Positions 8,467-18,477 of a DNA stretch of 64,000 nucleotides are shown piece by piece; position 1 is the first letter of the stretch, and each line of letters opens with the position of its first letter. The stretch is from Ferruginibacter sp. Lineage in GTDB: Bacteria > Bacteroidota > Bacteroidia > Chitinophagales > Chitinophagaceae. A model generated the notes under the pieces. That model was not told the origin of the DNA, did not search any database, and worked only from the letters and a program-made list of their open reading frames with translations. The position numbers and the translations under genes are program-made. The DNA lies in assembly GCA_025963635.1 (NCBI GenBank), contig JAOQAK010000056.1:1-64000 (forward strand), given 5' to 3'.

Positions 8467-11400
8467 TCAATTAACCGGCACATGCAGTATCAATATCGAA
8501 CTTGTTTTATGTATCTCCACATCGAAGCTGGCGTTGATGGATTGGAGATGTTTCTGTAGATCGTAACGGTTGAGCATTTGATGTAGCTGCTGCATATTGC
8601 AGGCTGCATTTTTAAACTGCATGGTAAACAAAAGATTGTTTTTGGCAAGCCCAATCTGGATTTTGAAATGTTGCGTGCCACACTGTACCAGGTTTTTTAT
8701 CCCTTCCTTAAATACAAGCAGGGCCTGGTGACGCAGCTTCATATTCAGTTCCAGTTCGTTTACCTTTTTATCAACAGACAGGTCGATGTGTACACCATGA
8801 CTATTTTTTAGTTCATCGATGTATTCCTTCATCCGTTCCACGATCTTTTGCATGGAATCATTTTCCGGCGAAAGGCTCCACATCATGTCGTCGAGCGCAT
8901 GGATCATGTCATTGGATTTGGTATGGATCTGTTCAATATATTCCTTCGACTTTTCTGGCTCCCTGTCGGCTTTTATCCTTGCCATCTCACTTAAGATGTT
9001 GATGTTCTGCAAAGCAAGATTTACCTCATCCGCAAGGCTGCGGCCAATTTCGCTCCGCATTTTTTGAAGGGCTGCTTTACGTTGCATCCTTTCTTTGTCG
9101 AACTCGTACAATAGCGCCGCTACCCCTAATATCAATAAAATATAGAACCACCACGATTTCCAAAAAGGAGTGCTGACAGTAAAATTAAGCCGGGTGATAT
9201 CCCGGGAACTAACCCCGTCTGCATTTTGGCACTTTACCAAAAAAGTGTATTTCCCCGGGCCGAGGTGGCTATAGTTAGCCTGCGGAGCGATACCTGCTTT
9301 TATCCAATTCTTATCTATTCCTTCCATCATGTAATAGTAAGTGAGCTTATTTTTTTGAAGGTAGCTCAGGGAAGCAAAATAGATGATGACAGAATTGTCG
9401 TTGTATTGCAGGTCGATCTTTTTTAACTGCAACAGGGAATCTACCAGCAAGGGACGGTTGCTTACTGAAAGGCCTGTGATCTGTACATTCGGTGGAATGG
9501 CCTTGATTTTAAAATTAGCCGGATTTAGCGTAGTGAAATCATTTTCTGATCCAAAAAGGATATCGCCGTTTGACAGCCGGGTAGACGCCGCCAGGGTAAA
9601 AATATCATTCGCAATACCGTCGCTGCGATCGAAATGAAAGAATGTTCTTTGCTGCAGGTTCAGCCGGCAAAGCCCCATTGCAAAAGAGATCCAAAGTTGG
9701 CCTTCATTGTCCTTCTCAATAGCATTGATGATATCAGAGGGCAGTCCGTCGAATGAAGTGATGTATTGAAAATGCTTCGTTTTTGTATTGAGGATATTTA
9801 GTCCACCCGCTGCAAAGAGCATGGTGGTATCATCGAACTGAAATGCATCGCCAACGCCTTTATCCAGCAACCGCTTTCCATTGTCACCCTTGTCTGTAAA
9901 ATGCTCCAGCACAGAGCCGTTACTCACATCAATTTTATATACACCATCTACAATTGTGCAAACCCATAAATCGCCTTTGTTATCTACAAACAATTTTTCG
10001 ATGAGTGTTTTCGGAACGGCAGGAACAACTGAAAATCCGTTCTCAATATTGGTTGCGGCACTGTCTGCATTCCATTTAAAAAGACCCTGGCTGTGTGAGC
10101 CGAGCCACATGTTGCCCTGTTTATCTTCGACCACCTGGCGTACCGTTCGCTTTTTAAGGATTGCCGGCTGGTATTGTTTGGCCGATCTGGCGGTGGGATC
10201 GTAAATAATTAAGCCGCCCTCCTGCAGGCCCATCCAAATTGTACCATCGCGTCGCTTGCACATGTCCCAGGCGGTGATGCTGTTTTTTTCCGCCAATCCC
10301 TTTATTTTTAAAGGGATGATCTTGTAATTGGTGTCGCAGCGATATAAACCATCGCCCCATGCGCTGTAAAGAAAGCTCCTGTCAGCGTCTTCCACAAAAC
10401 TCATCACGGCACCATTACCCTGTAAGTTGTTGTCCAGCTTTTTATGAGAAAAACTTTTGAACAATTGTGCTGATGGGTTAAAAAAATAAATGCCATTATT
10501 ATGGGTGCAAACCCACAGGTTGTGTTCCCCGTCTTCAAAAACGGCTCCCATATGATCATTGAGGGCTGTTTTTTTTAGTGCCTCTTCGTTGCCGGTGTTC
10601 TCAAACACTTTGTTCTTTTCGTCGAACCTGCCAAGTATGCCGGTTCCGTAGATCCATATTACGCCATCCTGGTGCTCATGAAAATATTTGGGTTGATGAT
10701 AATAATTAAAGGCAGAATCAAGACTAAAGGCCGGTAAAAATAATTCATGCCGGTCCTGGTCGTAACAGTGTACAAGTGAACCCGAGTTTTGCGGCCATGT
10801 ATAAAACCAAAGCCGTTTTTTGGAATCGGCAAAAAGGCCATTCATATTTTTGATTGCTGATAATTTATCCACCGCAGCAATTTTATCGATGTTGTGGTTT
10901 GGATAATTCAGGTGTTTTGTAAGGCCATAATACACCGCCAGGCCACTATCGAAGGCCATCCAGTATTTTGTTGTCAGCGGCTCATAATAAATACTATTGA
11001 TTTTCCATCCGGGGGGCGTGGGCAACATATTGTAGGCGACCGAAAATTCATTGGCGGCTTCGTTGTAGGTAGTGAGCGCAAAATTGCGAAAAAGGAAAAG
11101 CAGGTTACCAGCTGCATCTTCTCTCAATTCCCTTTCGGCCGTTAAACCATTTTCTTCGGGGATCCTGATCTTTGTTTCCCTGAAAGTAAAACGCCGGGTA
11201 TTGAATCGGCCCATTTTACCGTTGTTACCATTCACCCAAAGGTTTTTCTTTTTGTCTACATATAAAAAAAAGATATGATTGTCCGGGATCGTAGTACTAT
11301 CTGAGGGGTTATGATGAAAGGTGAGGAAACGGGTGCCATCATACCGTTGCAAACCATTCAGGGTACCAATCCACAAATAACCCTGGTCGTCTTGCACGAT

Positions 11401-11529
11401 GCTGTTTACATGATTGCTCGCTAACCCGTTTTTAGCGGTTAAATTGGTAAACAGGTAATGCTGCTGCAACTGGGCTGCTGCCTGAACGCTAAGGCAAGTG
11501 AAGTACACGTATAAAATGATACGGAGCAA
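8467..11529 (-). CDS. Two-component propeller sensor with degenerate kinase domain
   Basis: This 1020-residue protein has a signal peptide, many Reg_prop beta-propeller repeats (for example GYLWIGTLNGLQRYDG) to about residue 670, and a Y_Y_Y domain at about 680-745. A transmembrane helix (about 775-795) and a HisKA_3/HATPase-like tail follow. The phospho-acceptor motif, usually DLHD, reads SLADE, with no His. The N-box reads FKEGIKNLVQCG, and the C-terminal G-boxes are not recognisable. It probably senses an extracytoplasmic ligand, but kinase activity appears lost. There is no response regulator beside it. Its 3' end faces the terminator at 8239-8313. Confidence 0.9.
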   Translation of the reverse strand: MLRIILYVYFTCLSVQAAAQLQQHYLFTNLTAKNGLASNHVNSIVQDDQGYLWIGTLNGLQRYDGTRFLTFHHNPSDSTTIPDNHIFFLYVDKKKNLWVNGNNGKMGRFNTRRFTFRETKIRIPEENGLTAERELREDAAGNLLFLFRNFALTTYNEAANEFSVAYNMLPTPPGWKINSIYYEPLTTKYWMAFDSGLAVYYGLTKHLNYPNHNIDKIAAVDKLSAIKNMNGLFADSKKRLWFYTWPQNSGSLVHCYDQDRHELFLPAFSLDSAFNYYHQPKYFHEHQDGVIWIYGTGILGRFDEKNKVFENTGNEEALKKTALNDHMGAVFEDGEHNLWVCTHNNGIYFFNPSAQLFKSFSHKKLDNNLQGNGAVMSFVEDADRSFLYSAWGDGLYRCDTNYKIIPLKIKGLAEKNSITAWDMCKRRDGTIWMGLQEGGLIIYDPTARSAKQYQPAILKKRTVRQVVEDKQGNMWLGSHSQGLFKWNADSAATNIENGFSVVPAVPKTLIEKLFVDNKGDLWVCTIVDGVYKIDVSNGSVLEHFTDKGDNGKRLLDKGVGDAFQFDDTTMLFAAGGLNILNTKTKHFQYITSFDGLPSDIINAIEKDNEGQLWISFAMGLCRLNLQQRTFFHFDRSDGIANDIFTLAASTRLSNGDILFGSENDFTTLNPANFKIKAIPPNVQITGLSVSNRPLLVDSLLQLKKIDLQYNDNSVIIYFASLSYLQKNKLTYYYMMEGIDKNWIKAGIAPQANYSHLGPGKYTFLVKCQNADGVSSRDITRLNFTVSTPFWKSWWFYILLILGVAALLYEFDKERMQRKAALQKMRSEIGRSLADEVNLALQNINILSEMARIKADREPEKSKEYIEQIHTKSNDMIHALDDMMWSLSPENDSMQKIVERMKEYIDELKNSHGVHIDLSVDKKVNELELNMKLRHQALLVFKEGIKNLVQCGTQHFKIQIGLAKNNLLFTMQFKNAACNMQQLHQMLNRYDLQKHLQSINASFDVEIHKTSSILILHVPVN

Positions 11530-11685
11530 AGGCGGCGTTTAATTTTTCTTCGCAAATTTAAATAACCCATCGAATATATGAAATATTGTAATGTAAAATC
11601 CCTTCAGTGAGATGAACGGTTCGGCGGGAGAAGTGATCCAAATAAAGTGTAAGCGATGAGGGCTGCTTTTTATTCCAGGAATTGA

Positions 11686-11719
11686 TTTTATGGAACAGGC
11701 ACTTACCTGTTCCATAAAA
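11686..11719. terminator. Terminator-like hairpin downstream of uxuA
   Basis: A 14-bp perfect stem (11686-11699 with 11706-11719, core ATGGAACAGG) encloses the loop CACTTA. A/T tracts flank both sides, so it can act in either direction. It lies between uxuA (ending at 11776, minus strand) and the propeller sensor start at 11529. Confidence 0.75.
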
Positions 11720-11775
11720 AATTTTAGCCATAGGTTTAATATATACGACGAAACGGAATCACGCAATTAACTTAT

Positions 11776-12972
11776 TCAATACCTTGTTTCTTCCATCATA
11801 TTCCTTTGTATTCCAAATTCAAGACCGCGTAATTCAGCCAAACCACGCAATCTGCCGATGCCGCTATATCCGGGGTTGGTTTTCTTCCGGAGGTCATCCA
11901 ACATCTGGTGCCCATGATCGGGCCGCATAGCGATGGCGGTGTGCCGCTTGTGCATCACAGTCACCAATGCTTTTACAACCTCGTACATATCCACATCGCC
12001 TTGAAGGTGATTGTCTTCGTAAAAATCGCCGGATTCATTTCTTTTAGTACTGCGCAGGTGCACAAAATTTATACGATCGGCAAATTCTTTCACCATCGCA
12101 GGCAGATCGTTGTCGGGCCTTACGCCGAATGAACCGGTACAGAAGCATAATCCATTATTGAGCGAGGGAACCGCTTCAAAAATATCCCTAACATCTGCAG
12201 CGGTACTCACCACCCGCGGCAGGCCGAGGATCGGGTAGGGAGGATCATCGGGGTGAATTACCATTTGTACACCCACCTCATCACAAACAGGTATCACCTG
12301 TTGTAAGAAATATACGAGATGTTTTTTTAAGATTGCTGCAGTAATGCCCTCATAGGCGTTTAATGCCAATTGGAATTTTTCGAGTGTAAAACTTTCTTCA
12401 CTTCCCGGGAGACCGGCGATAATATTTCTTTCCAGCGAATGAATTTCTTCAGCGCTCATACTTTCAAGGCGTATTGTAGCATTTGCCAGTTCAGCAGCGG
12501 TGTAATCCGCTGAGGCATCAGGGCGTTTGAGCAGTAAAGTGTCGAAGGCAATGAAGGCTGCTTTTTCAAACCGAAGCGCCCTGCTTCCATCCGCCACTTC
12601 ATAGGCAAGGTCGGTCCTCGTCCAGTCGAGCACCGGCATAAAATTGTAGGTTACAGTGTGTATCCCGCAGGCAGCAAGATTACGGATGCTCTGCTTGTAA
12701 TGATCAATGTACAACTGGTAATTGCCCGATTGTGTTTTGATCTGTTCATGAACCGGCACACTTTCCACTACATCCCAGCGAAGGCCCGCGGCTTCAATCT
12801 CATCTTTGCGCTGTTGTATTTCATCCACCGGCCATGTTTCACCGTTGGGAATATGATGAAGCGCTGTTACAATCCCGGTGCAACCGGCCTGCAAAATATC
12901 GCTTAACTGAACAGGATCATTGGGACCAAACCAACGCATGGTTTGAATAAAACTAGCTTTTCCGTTTTTCAT
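11776..12972 (-). CDS. uxuA: Mannonate dehydratase
   Basis: This 398-residue protein matches the UxuA family in length and motifs. It opens with [21 protein letters not shown], and carries [37 protein letters not shown] and HLRSTKR, the metal- and substrate-binding stretches, and ends with [10 protein letters not shown]. It converts D-mannonate to 2-keto-3-deoxygluconate in glucuronate catabolism. It is divergent from the dicarboxylate/amino-acid symporter at 13213, and the 240-bp gap should hold both promoters. No other hexuronate genes are in the window. Confidence 0.95.
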   Translation of the reverse strand: MKNGKASFIQTMRWFGPNDPVQLSDILQAGCTGIVTALHHIPNGETWPVDEIQQRKDEIEAAGLRWDVVESVPVHEQIKTQSGNYQLYIDHYKQSIRNLAACGIHTVTYNFMPVLDWTRTDLAYEVADGSRALRFEKAAFIAFDTLLLKRPDASADYTAAELANATIRLESMSAEEIHSLERNIIAGLPGSEESFTLEKFQLALNAYEGITAAILKKHLVYFLQQVIPVCDEVGVQMVIHPDDPPYPILGLPRVVSTAADVRDIFEAVPSLNNGLCFCTGSFGVRPDNDLPAMVKEFADRINFVHLRSTKRNESGDFYEDNHLQGDVDMYEVVKALVTVMHKRHTAIAMRPDHGHQMLDDLRKKTNPGYSGIGRLRGLAELRGLEFGIQRNMMEETRY

Positions 12973-13212
12973 ACTATAGTTATAAAGTCGTCAAAATTAC
13001 TATAAACAAATCTTTACAGTGGAGCTAAATTTTGGGTTATCGGGGTTCACCGGATTCGATGACTCAAGTTGCGAACCCCGCAGGATTGAGGATGCCATAA
13101 AAATTCCAAAAAAATTAATTTTAAATGTATCTTGAACCCCGCGATTATTGGTACAAAATAAGCTGCAATCAACCATTACCTCCGAAACATCATCACAAAT
13201 AAGGAACATCTT

Positions 13213-14502
13213 ATGAAGTATCTGAAAACATTGTATGTCCAGGTGATCATTGGTATCCTGCTGGGTATTCTCGTTGGACGGTTGTTCCCCGCATTCGCTC
13301 CTACAGGCAAACTCATTAGTGAAAAGTTTATTGATCTTATAAAAATGATCATCCCGCTGATTATTTTTTTTACAATCGTATTAGGAATCGCCGGGGCCGG
13401 CAACATGAAAAAAGTGGGCAGGGTGGGAGGCAAAGGCCTTTTGTATTTCGAGATCGTTACCACACTGGCGCTTGTGATCGGCGTGTTGGTAGCGCACTTC
13501 CTTCAACCTGGCAGTGGTGTGGCGGTCAACCACTTGCAGACCGAAAAAATTATCAAATATACCAGCCAGGCAAAGGATTTGAACTGGGTGGATTTCTTTA
13601 CGCATATCATCCCCGATAATATATTTAAATCTTTCGCGGAAGGCGACATACTGCAGATATTATTTTTCAGCATTTTATTCGGCGCCGGTCTTAGCAGGCT
13701 GGGTACTTACGGCAGCAGCCTGCTCGCCGCGCTTGAGAAAATCAGTAAAGTGATATTCAATATCATGAAAATGATTATGTGGCTTGCACCTATCGGCGCC
13801 TTCGGGGGAATGGCGTTTACCATCGGCCAGTTTGGATTTGGAAGCCTCGTATTATTGGGTAAGCTGATGCTTAGTTTTTATATTACCGTAATTTTATTTG
13901 TAGCGGTGGTGCTCAATCTCATCTGCAGGTACAATGGATTTAGTTTGTGGAAATTATTGAGGTATATCAAAGAAGAGTTATTAATTACGCTCGGTGCCAG
14001 CAGCAGTGAACCGGCCCTGCCAAATATTATGCTGAAGCTTGAAGCCGCTGGTTGCGAAAAAAGTGTGGTGGGATTGATCATCCCAACTGGCTACAGTTTT
14101 AATTTAGATGGCACAGCTATCTACCTGAGTATGTGCATTATTTTTCTTGCGCAGGTATTTCATGTTGACCTTTCTATTGGCCAGCAACTCACTATTATTG
14201 GCATCCTGATGATCACCAGCAAGGGTGCAGCCGGCGTTACCGGAAGCGGCTTTATCGTACTCGCTTCAACATTAACGGCTATTAAAGTGATCCCAATTGA
14301 GGGCCTTGCGTTGCTGTTGGGCGTAGATCGCTTCATGAGCGAAGCAAGAGCAATTACCAACCTCATCGGGAATACGGTGGCAACGGTGGTGATCGCAAAA
14401 AGTGAAAAAGCGGTGAATGAAACATTGTACAAGGCTGTTGTTGAAAGCCGGACAGTACCGGTAACAAAAGAAGGTTTGGTTAGCATTCCCGTGGAGGAAT
14501 AA
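13213..14502 (+). CDS. Dicarboxylate/amino acid:cation symporter (DAACS family)
   Basis: This 429-residue membrane protein has the DAACS/GltP-DctA pattern. An N-terminal helix VIIGILLGILVGRLFP is followed by FIDLIKMIIPLIIFFTIVLGI. The re-entrant serine-rich loop is TLGASSSEPALPNIM. The substrate/sodium motif region reads GYSFNLDGTAIYL and GVDRFMSEARAITNLIGN. It imports dicarboxylates or acidic amino acids with Na+ or H+. Whether it serves hexuronate catabolism together with the divergent uxuA is uncertain, because the family is not known for hexuronates. Confidence 0.92.
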   Translation: MKYLKTLYVQVIIGILLGILVGRLFPAFAPTGKLISEKFIDLIKMIIPLIIFFTIVLGIAGAGNMKKVGRVGGKGLLYFEIVTTLALVIGVLVAHFLQPGSGVAVNHLQTEKIIKYTSQAKDLNWVDFFTHIIPDNIFKSFAEGDILQILFFSILFGAGLSRLGTYGSSLLAALEKISKVIFNIMKMIMWLAPIGAFGGMAFTIGQFGFGSLVLLGKLMLSFYITVILFVAVVLNLICRYNGFSLWKLLRYIKEELLITLGASSSEPALPNIMLKLEAAGCEKSVVGLIIPTGYSFNLDGTAIYLSMCIIFLAQVFHVDLSIGQQLTIIGILMITSKGAAGVTGSGFIVLASTLTAIKVIPIEGLALLLGVDRFMSEARAITNLIGNTVATVVIAKSEKAVNETLYKAVVESRTVPVTKEGLVSIPVEE

Positions 14503-14939
14503 CGGAGGACTTTTATGGCCCACTGATTGCACGAATTGGCACTAATAAAGTCAAATATGCATCTTCTTGAATGTTCCCATCCGGGTAAACAGCCGTAAAA
14601 TCCGTACATATAGGTGATCGCCGCTAAAAAATTATTCTCATGGCCATAGCGTTTGGAAATGCTTTCGGTACTTACCAGTTTTTTTTTGCCACTAATTGCA
14701 CGAATTGGCACGAATACAGTCAATTCATGTTTGAATAATCCATTGGAGTTTTTATTTATAGCGCTATATATAGTTAATGTTACAATTTTTTAGCCTCCAA
14801 TACACTCTTTTATTCTTTTCCGGCCAAAATGTGTGAATGATACAACTTATTTAAGGAGTTGTGTAACGCTTATTCTATTTTAAAGGCAAACTTTGTGTGT
14901 TAAAATCTAAATCTTCACACACTTAAAGAAAACCCAGGT
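14503..14939. other. Intergenic region with short direct repeats upstream of the OmpA/TSP3 gene
   Basis: Two copies of a motif of about 22 bp, CACTRATTGCACGAATTGGC followed by AC, occur at 14521-14542 and 14690-14711. Further on are TATAGCGCTATA and an AT-rich stretch that should include the promoter of the gene at 14940. No ORF of interest was seen. Confidence 0.6.
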
Positions 14940-16010
14940 ATGACTTTAAAAAAATTTAGCAGGCTGCTTACAATACTATTTTTTGTAACCGCCTTTACGC
15001 CACTGTTTGCACAGGTTGAGGCGCCTTCCAAATTTGTAATGAAAAAAGACACTGATGGCGATGGTGTCAAAAATAAACGAGATAAATGCCCCGGCACTCC
15101 TGAGGGTGTAAAGGTTGATGGAGCAGGTTGCCCGCTGGATACTGATAAAGATGGTGTGCCCGATTACCTGGACAAATGCCCTGCTATACCGGGCACAGAA
15201 GCTTTGAATGGTTGCCAGGATAAAGACAATGATGGCGTAAGCGATTTTGATGATATCTGTCCGGATGTTCCCGGACTTGCAAGGTTTAAAGGTTGCCCGG
15301 ATAGTGATGGAGATGGAGTAGAGGATTCAAAAGACAAATGTCCGAATGAAAAAGGATTGGACAGGTTCAATGGTTGCCCTGATACAGACGGAGACGGTGT
15401 TACCGACGCTGCCGACAAATGCCCCGCTACACCGCAGGGAGTTAAAGTAGATGCCAACGGATGTCCTGCCGATAGCGATGGTGATGGTGTGCTGGATGCT
15501 GCTGATAAATGCCCCGGCACTGCAAAGGGAGTTAAAGTTGACGCCAATGGATGTCCTGCGGACACCGATGGTGATGGTATACCAGATGCTGCGGATAAAT
15601 GCCCCACTGAAAAGGGAGACATCAGCAATAACGGTTGCCCTCCGCCGGTTGTAGTAAAAGCTGCTCCTAAACGTTTGCAATTTGCTGCCCGTACAATTAA
15701 TTTCGATACCAAGGTGGCAACCATTAAACCTGCTTCGTACCCGATGCTGGATGAAATTGCAGGCATTATCAGTCAATATCCTGATTATAATGTAAGAATC
15801 AGCGGCCATACTGATGCACTTGAAAAAGATGGTGAAATGCTTTCCACCAGCAGGGCAGAAGCCGTAAAATCGTACTTACTGAGTAAAGGTGTGGCAGAAA
15901 GCAGGATTGTAAGTGCAGGGTTTAGTAAAACAAGACCGGTGACTTCAAATGTGAAAGTTGCCGGCAGGGCGCAGAACAGGAGAGTTGTTATTGAATTGTA
16001 TGTGAGGTAA
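14940..16010 (+). CDS. OmpA-family protein with thrombospondin type 3 repeats
   Basis: This 356-residue protein begins with a signal peptide. About seven TSP3 calcium-binding repeats (DTDGDGVxDxxDKCP type) cover residues of about 38-230. A C-terminal OmpA peptidoglycan-binding domain follows, with INFDTKVATIKPASY, ISGHTDAL and GRAQNRRVVIEL. It should tether the outer membrane to peptidoglycan, with the TSP3 stalk in the periplasm. It lacks the N-terminal beta-barrel of classical OmpA. A terminator-like hairpin lies at 16189-16233. A second TSP3 protein, unrelated in its C-terminus, is at 26844. Confidence 0.92.
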   Translation: MTLKKFSRLLTILFFVTAFTPLFAQVEAPSKFVMKKDTDGDGVKNKRDKCPGTPEGVKVDGAGCPLDTDKDGVPDYLDKCPAIPGTEALNGCQDKDNDGVSDFDDICPDVPGLARFKGCPDSDGDGVEDSKDKCPNEKGLDRFNGCPDTDGDGVTDAADKCPATPQGVKVDANGCPADSDGDGVLDAADKCPGTAKGVKVDANGCPADTDGDGIPDAADKCPTEKGDISNNGCPPPVVVKAAPKRLQFAARTINFDTKVATIKPASYPMLDEIAGIISQYPDYNVRISGHTDALEKDGEMLSTSRAEAVKSYLLSKGVAESRIVSAGFSKTRPVTSNVKVAGRAQNRRVVIELYVR

Positions 16011-16188
16011 AGAAATTAGTTGGTCAGTGGTGAATGGTCAATGGTGAATCGATTGCGGTTTACTTAAGGATTGGCCGCCATTTGCTCCTTATTGCTGAAA
16101 ATGTAAAAGTGAGTGACACAAGGATGTTTAATTGAAAAACAAATGTTTGCAAACAAATAAATTTGTTAGATAAACAACATTGAATGAT

Positions 16189-16240
16189 GAATGGTCGATA
16201 GTGAAAAATTTAAACTTTTGCTATTGACCATTCATTTTTA
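16189..16240. terminator. Terminator after the OmpA/TSP3 gene
   Basis: GAATGGTCGATAG (16189-16201) pairs with CTATTGACCATTC (16221-16233) with one G-U pair, followed by ATTTTTATTT. Related GAATGGTCAATGG words occur just upstream at about 16030. Confidence 0.7.
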
Positions 16241-16289
16241 TTTATGGCAGGCTTGTAATGTTTTCAATCTGCCACATTTGGCAGCATCG

Positions 16290-16925
16290 TTATCGCTGCA
16301 CATGTTTTGAAGTAAGCTCGTTGTCATTCTTTTTTGCCTGGCACAATTTTTCCAGCGCTGATTTTTTATCTTTCCATTCTTCCTCAATAATGCTGTAATA
16401 GGCAGAATTCCTCCTGGTATTATTGTCCCGTATCATGTCGTTTCGCAAAATCCCTTCAAATTGTCCACCGATTTTTTCGATTGCTTTCCGGGAGCGTGTA
16501 TTGTTTTCGTCTGTCTTTAACTGAACACGCACTGCGTGCAAAGTTTCGAAACAGTAGGTCAGCAGCAATAGTTTACATTCAAGGTTCACAGCAGTTGCCC
16601 AATACCCGGGATGCAGCCAGGTGGAACCAATCTCTAACTTTTTATGGTTGGACTGGATATCCAAAAACCGGGTGCTTCCTATCATTCTATTTTCGGGTTG
16701 ATGAAAAATTACGAATGGAAATTGAGTCCCTTTCTCTCTTTCAAGTAGCGCTGTGGTGAAAATATTTTGGAATATAGCCGGGTTGCTGCCATCATAGGCA
16801 TAAAATTCCCAGATTCGTTTATCCTTCGCCAATGTTTCGAGTTGGGCAAAATGTTCTTTTTCCAGTGGCACCAGGTTTACCGTTTCTCCTGTTAATTGTG
16901 TTGGAAAAGGTATCCAATTTGTCAT
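16290..16925 (-). CDS. GNAT acetyltransferase, RimJ/RimL-like
   Basis: The protein from ATG 16925 is 211 residues (MTNWIPFPTQLTGETVNL). An upstream in-frame ATG at 17000 would add 25 residues unlike the family, so the shorter start is chosen. The order LVPLEKEHFAQLE, GSTRFLDI, LEIGSTWLHPGYW and VRVQLKTDENNTRSRKAIEKIG is that of Acetyltransf_3 (RimJ/RimL-type) proteins, which acetylate N-terminal or small-molecule amines with acetyl-CoA. The acceptor is unknown. It appears monocistronic. Confidence 0.88.
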   Translation of the reverse strand: MTNWIPFPTQLTGETVNLVPLEKEHFAQLETLAKDKRIWEFYAYDGSNPAIFQNIFTTALLEREKGTQFPFVIFHQPENRMIGSTRFLDIQSNHKKLEIGSTWLHPGYWATAVNLECKLLLLTYCFETLHAVRVQLKTDENNTRSRKAIEKIGGQFEGILRNDMIRDNNTRRNSAYYSIIEEEWKDKKSALEKLCQAKKNDNELTSKHVQR

Positions 16926-17055
16926 GGTTATGTTTTGAAGCCTGGCTGCCTGATCTTCCCGGTTTAAAATCTTTAAAGAAATTAGCCCTAGCTTAGGCAA
17001 GGCGCTGTTACCTGCGGTGTTAATTATTTTACTGTATGTGATTTGATTTTTTCAT

Positions 17056-17517
17056 TCATTCATTCAGTAAGAATAAAAATGATCTTTTTGAAGAATGGAG
17101 AGGTGCCTCCTTAATTTCATTGTTCTCCGTAGTATATATTTTTCCTAAATCGACAGATATCTTTGTAAATGGATGCAGTGTTAATAAATCATTTATTGAA
17201 ATATTTATTTTATTTTTCCTTGCAGTTTCTTTTTGCGTAAAACCTTTGGAAAAAACCACGATCTGTCGTTCTGTCTGACTTGAACTCTGTGTTACATTGA
17301 AATAACGGACAGTATAAGCCCATATTTCAAGTGGTTTTTTGTCAACACTATTTAACGCTTCAAACGAAATAACATCGCCTTTATGAATTGCATTATTTAA
17401 CAGCCCGTAAGAAATTTCCGTTCCATTAATAAGCACCCGAACAGTTGGAACAGTTGTCTGGCTCTTACCTATGAAAAAGACAAAGAATAGTATAATCAAG
17501 AGCAAAGGTTTTTTCAT
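17056..17517 (-). CDS. Secreted protein of unknown function
   Basis: A 153-residue protein with a clear signal peptide (MKKPLLLIILFFVFFIGKSQ). The rest looks beta-rich (VRVLINGTEISYG, GDVISFEALN). The pattern faintly recalls GldM C-terminal-type beta domains of Bacteroidota, but the match is too weak to assign. It shares its orientation with the gene at 17554 and may be cotranscribed with it (36-bp gap). Confidence 0.65.
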   Translation of the reverse strand: MKKPLLLIILFFVFFIGKSQTTVPTVRVLINGTEISYGLLNNAIHKGDVISFEALNSVDKKPLEIWAYTVRYFNVTQSSSQTERQIVVFSKGFTQKETARKNKINISINDLLTLHPFTKISVDLGKIYTTENNEIKEAPLHSSKRSFLFLLNE

Positions 17518-17553
17518 GAAATTTATTTAATGTAAAAAGTTGGATGATTGGAT

Positions 17554-18051
17554 TTATTTAGTTGAAATATCAAGTTTTACATCAAATGTTTCCCGAACTG
17601 ATTCTCTGAATGAATCGTTCACTTTGAACGCAGCAAGTCGCAGGTCATTGATCTTTACATCGGGATTGTCTACTTCGTATTTTTCCAAAAGTCCGTGAAA
17701 AATCTGGAGTTGGTTATCTACTGATTTTGAATTAATTAAATTCATTTTTCCAAAATACAACGTTTCAAAATTGTTTCTTTTAGAATAATATGTTTTTGAA
17801 AAAAGAGAATCAGGGTAATTTAAAGTCGTTAGCAATTCTCCAATGGCTTGCGAGATCTCTGAGTAATAATTGATCTGTCTTAAAGAAATTTCCCTGCGAA
17901 ATTCTCTTTCCTTTTGTTTCAACTCCGCTTTTTGATTACTGCGGTAAGTAAGAAGAGCTATAATTATTGTTGAAATGGTTAACAGCGAAGAAACTGCTTT
18001 GATAAGAATATCCCAAAATTTATATCGTTCATCTCTAAGTTCAGTTTTCAT
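17554..18051 (-). CDS. Membrane protein with one transmembrane helix, unknown function
   Basis: The frame is open to 18315, but the likely start is ATG 18051 (MKTELRDERYKFWD), giving 165 residues. One transmembrane helix at about residues 15-37 (AVSSLLTISTIIIALLTY) precedes a charged, mostly helical domain with a short coiled-coil stretch (QKAELKQKEREFRREISLRQ). It is probably the first gene of an operon with 17056-17517. No family was recognised. Confidence 0.65.
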   Translation of the reverse strand: MKTELRDERYKFWDILIKAVSSLLTISTIIIALLTYRSNQKAELKQKEREFRREISLRQINYYSEISQAIGELLTTLNYPDSLFSKTYYSKRNNFETLYFGKMNLINSKSVDNQLQIFHGLLEKYEVDNPDVKINDLRLAAFKVNDSFRESVRETFDVKLDISTK

Positions 18052-18421
18052 CTTCCGCAGATTAGTTTTAATGATTGTGCCCGCCCAAAAAATACTATTA
18101 ATTAGATTAAAGATATCCAAAAATGATTCCTGGCGAACATGGCGTTGAGATTTATTTTGTTCTACAGAAATGCATTGGTGGAGATATGATTGGCCCGATA
18201 AAGATGCAATCCTTTTATATTGGAAATTGCAGCAAATCTTTTCAATAAGATTTGCTGCGGGTGTTTGTTTATAAGAACGAATGAAAGGGCCACCCTGGGT
18301 GCCCAGGAGAACCAACCGGTCGCCATTTGTGGGAAAGAAAAATTTCCGGCTGAACCGGATGGCATCGTAACTGAATGTAAAGCGGATGTTTTTGATTTCA
18401 AAACCTTAGGAAGTCCGCATT
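18052..18421. other. Intergenic region with possible decayed coding DNA
   Basis: A + strand frame reaching 18423 and a minus frame at 18162-18401 overlap here. Neither has a start, family motif or clear codon bias. GGGCCACCCTGGGTGCCC at about 18288-18305 is self-complementary. It may be a remnant of a lost gene. Confidence 0.35.
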
Positions 18422-18453
18422 AAAAATCCCGGCAGGAAGACACTGCCGGGATT
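18422..18453 (-). terminator. Intrinsic terminator of the alcohol dehydrogenase gene
   Basis: AATCCCGGCAG (18425-18435) pairs with CTGCCGGGATT (18443-18453), an 11-bp perfect stem. On the minus strand it is followed by a T-run, a textbook terminator 25 bp after the dehydrogenase stop. Confidence 0.85.
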
Positions 18454-18477
18454 CAGCCTGTTTTCTTAAAATTCTTA

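Noticed and set aside
15164..15809. Long minus-strand ORFs opposite the OmpA/TSP3 gene
   Set aside because: They arise from the repetitive GATGGTGATGG-type codons of TSP3 repeats on the other strand.
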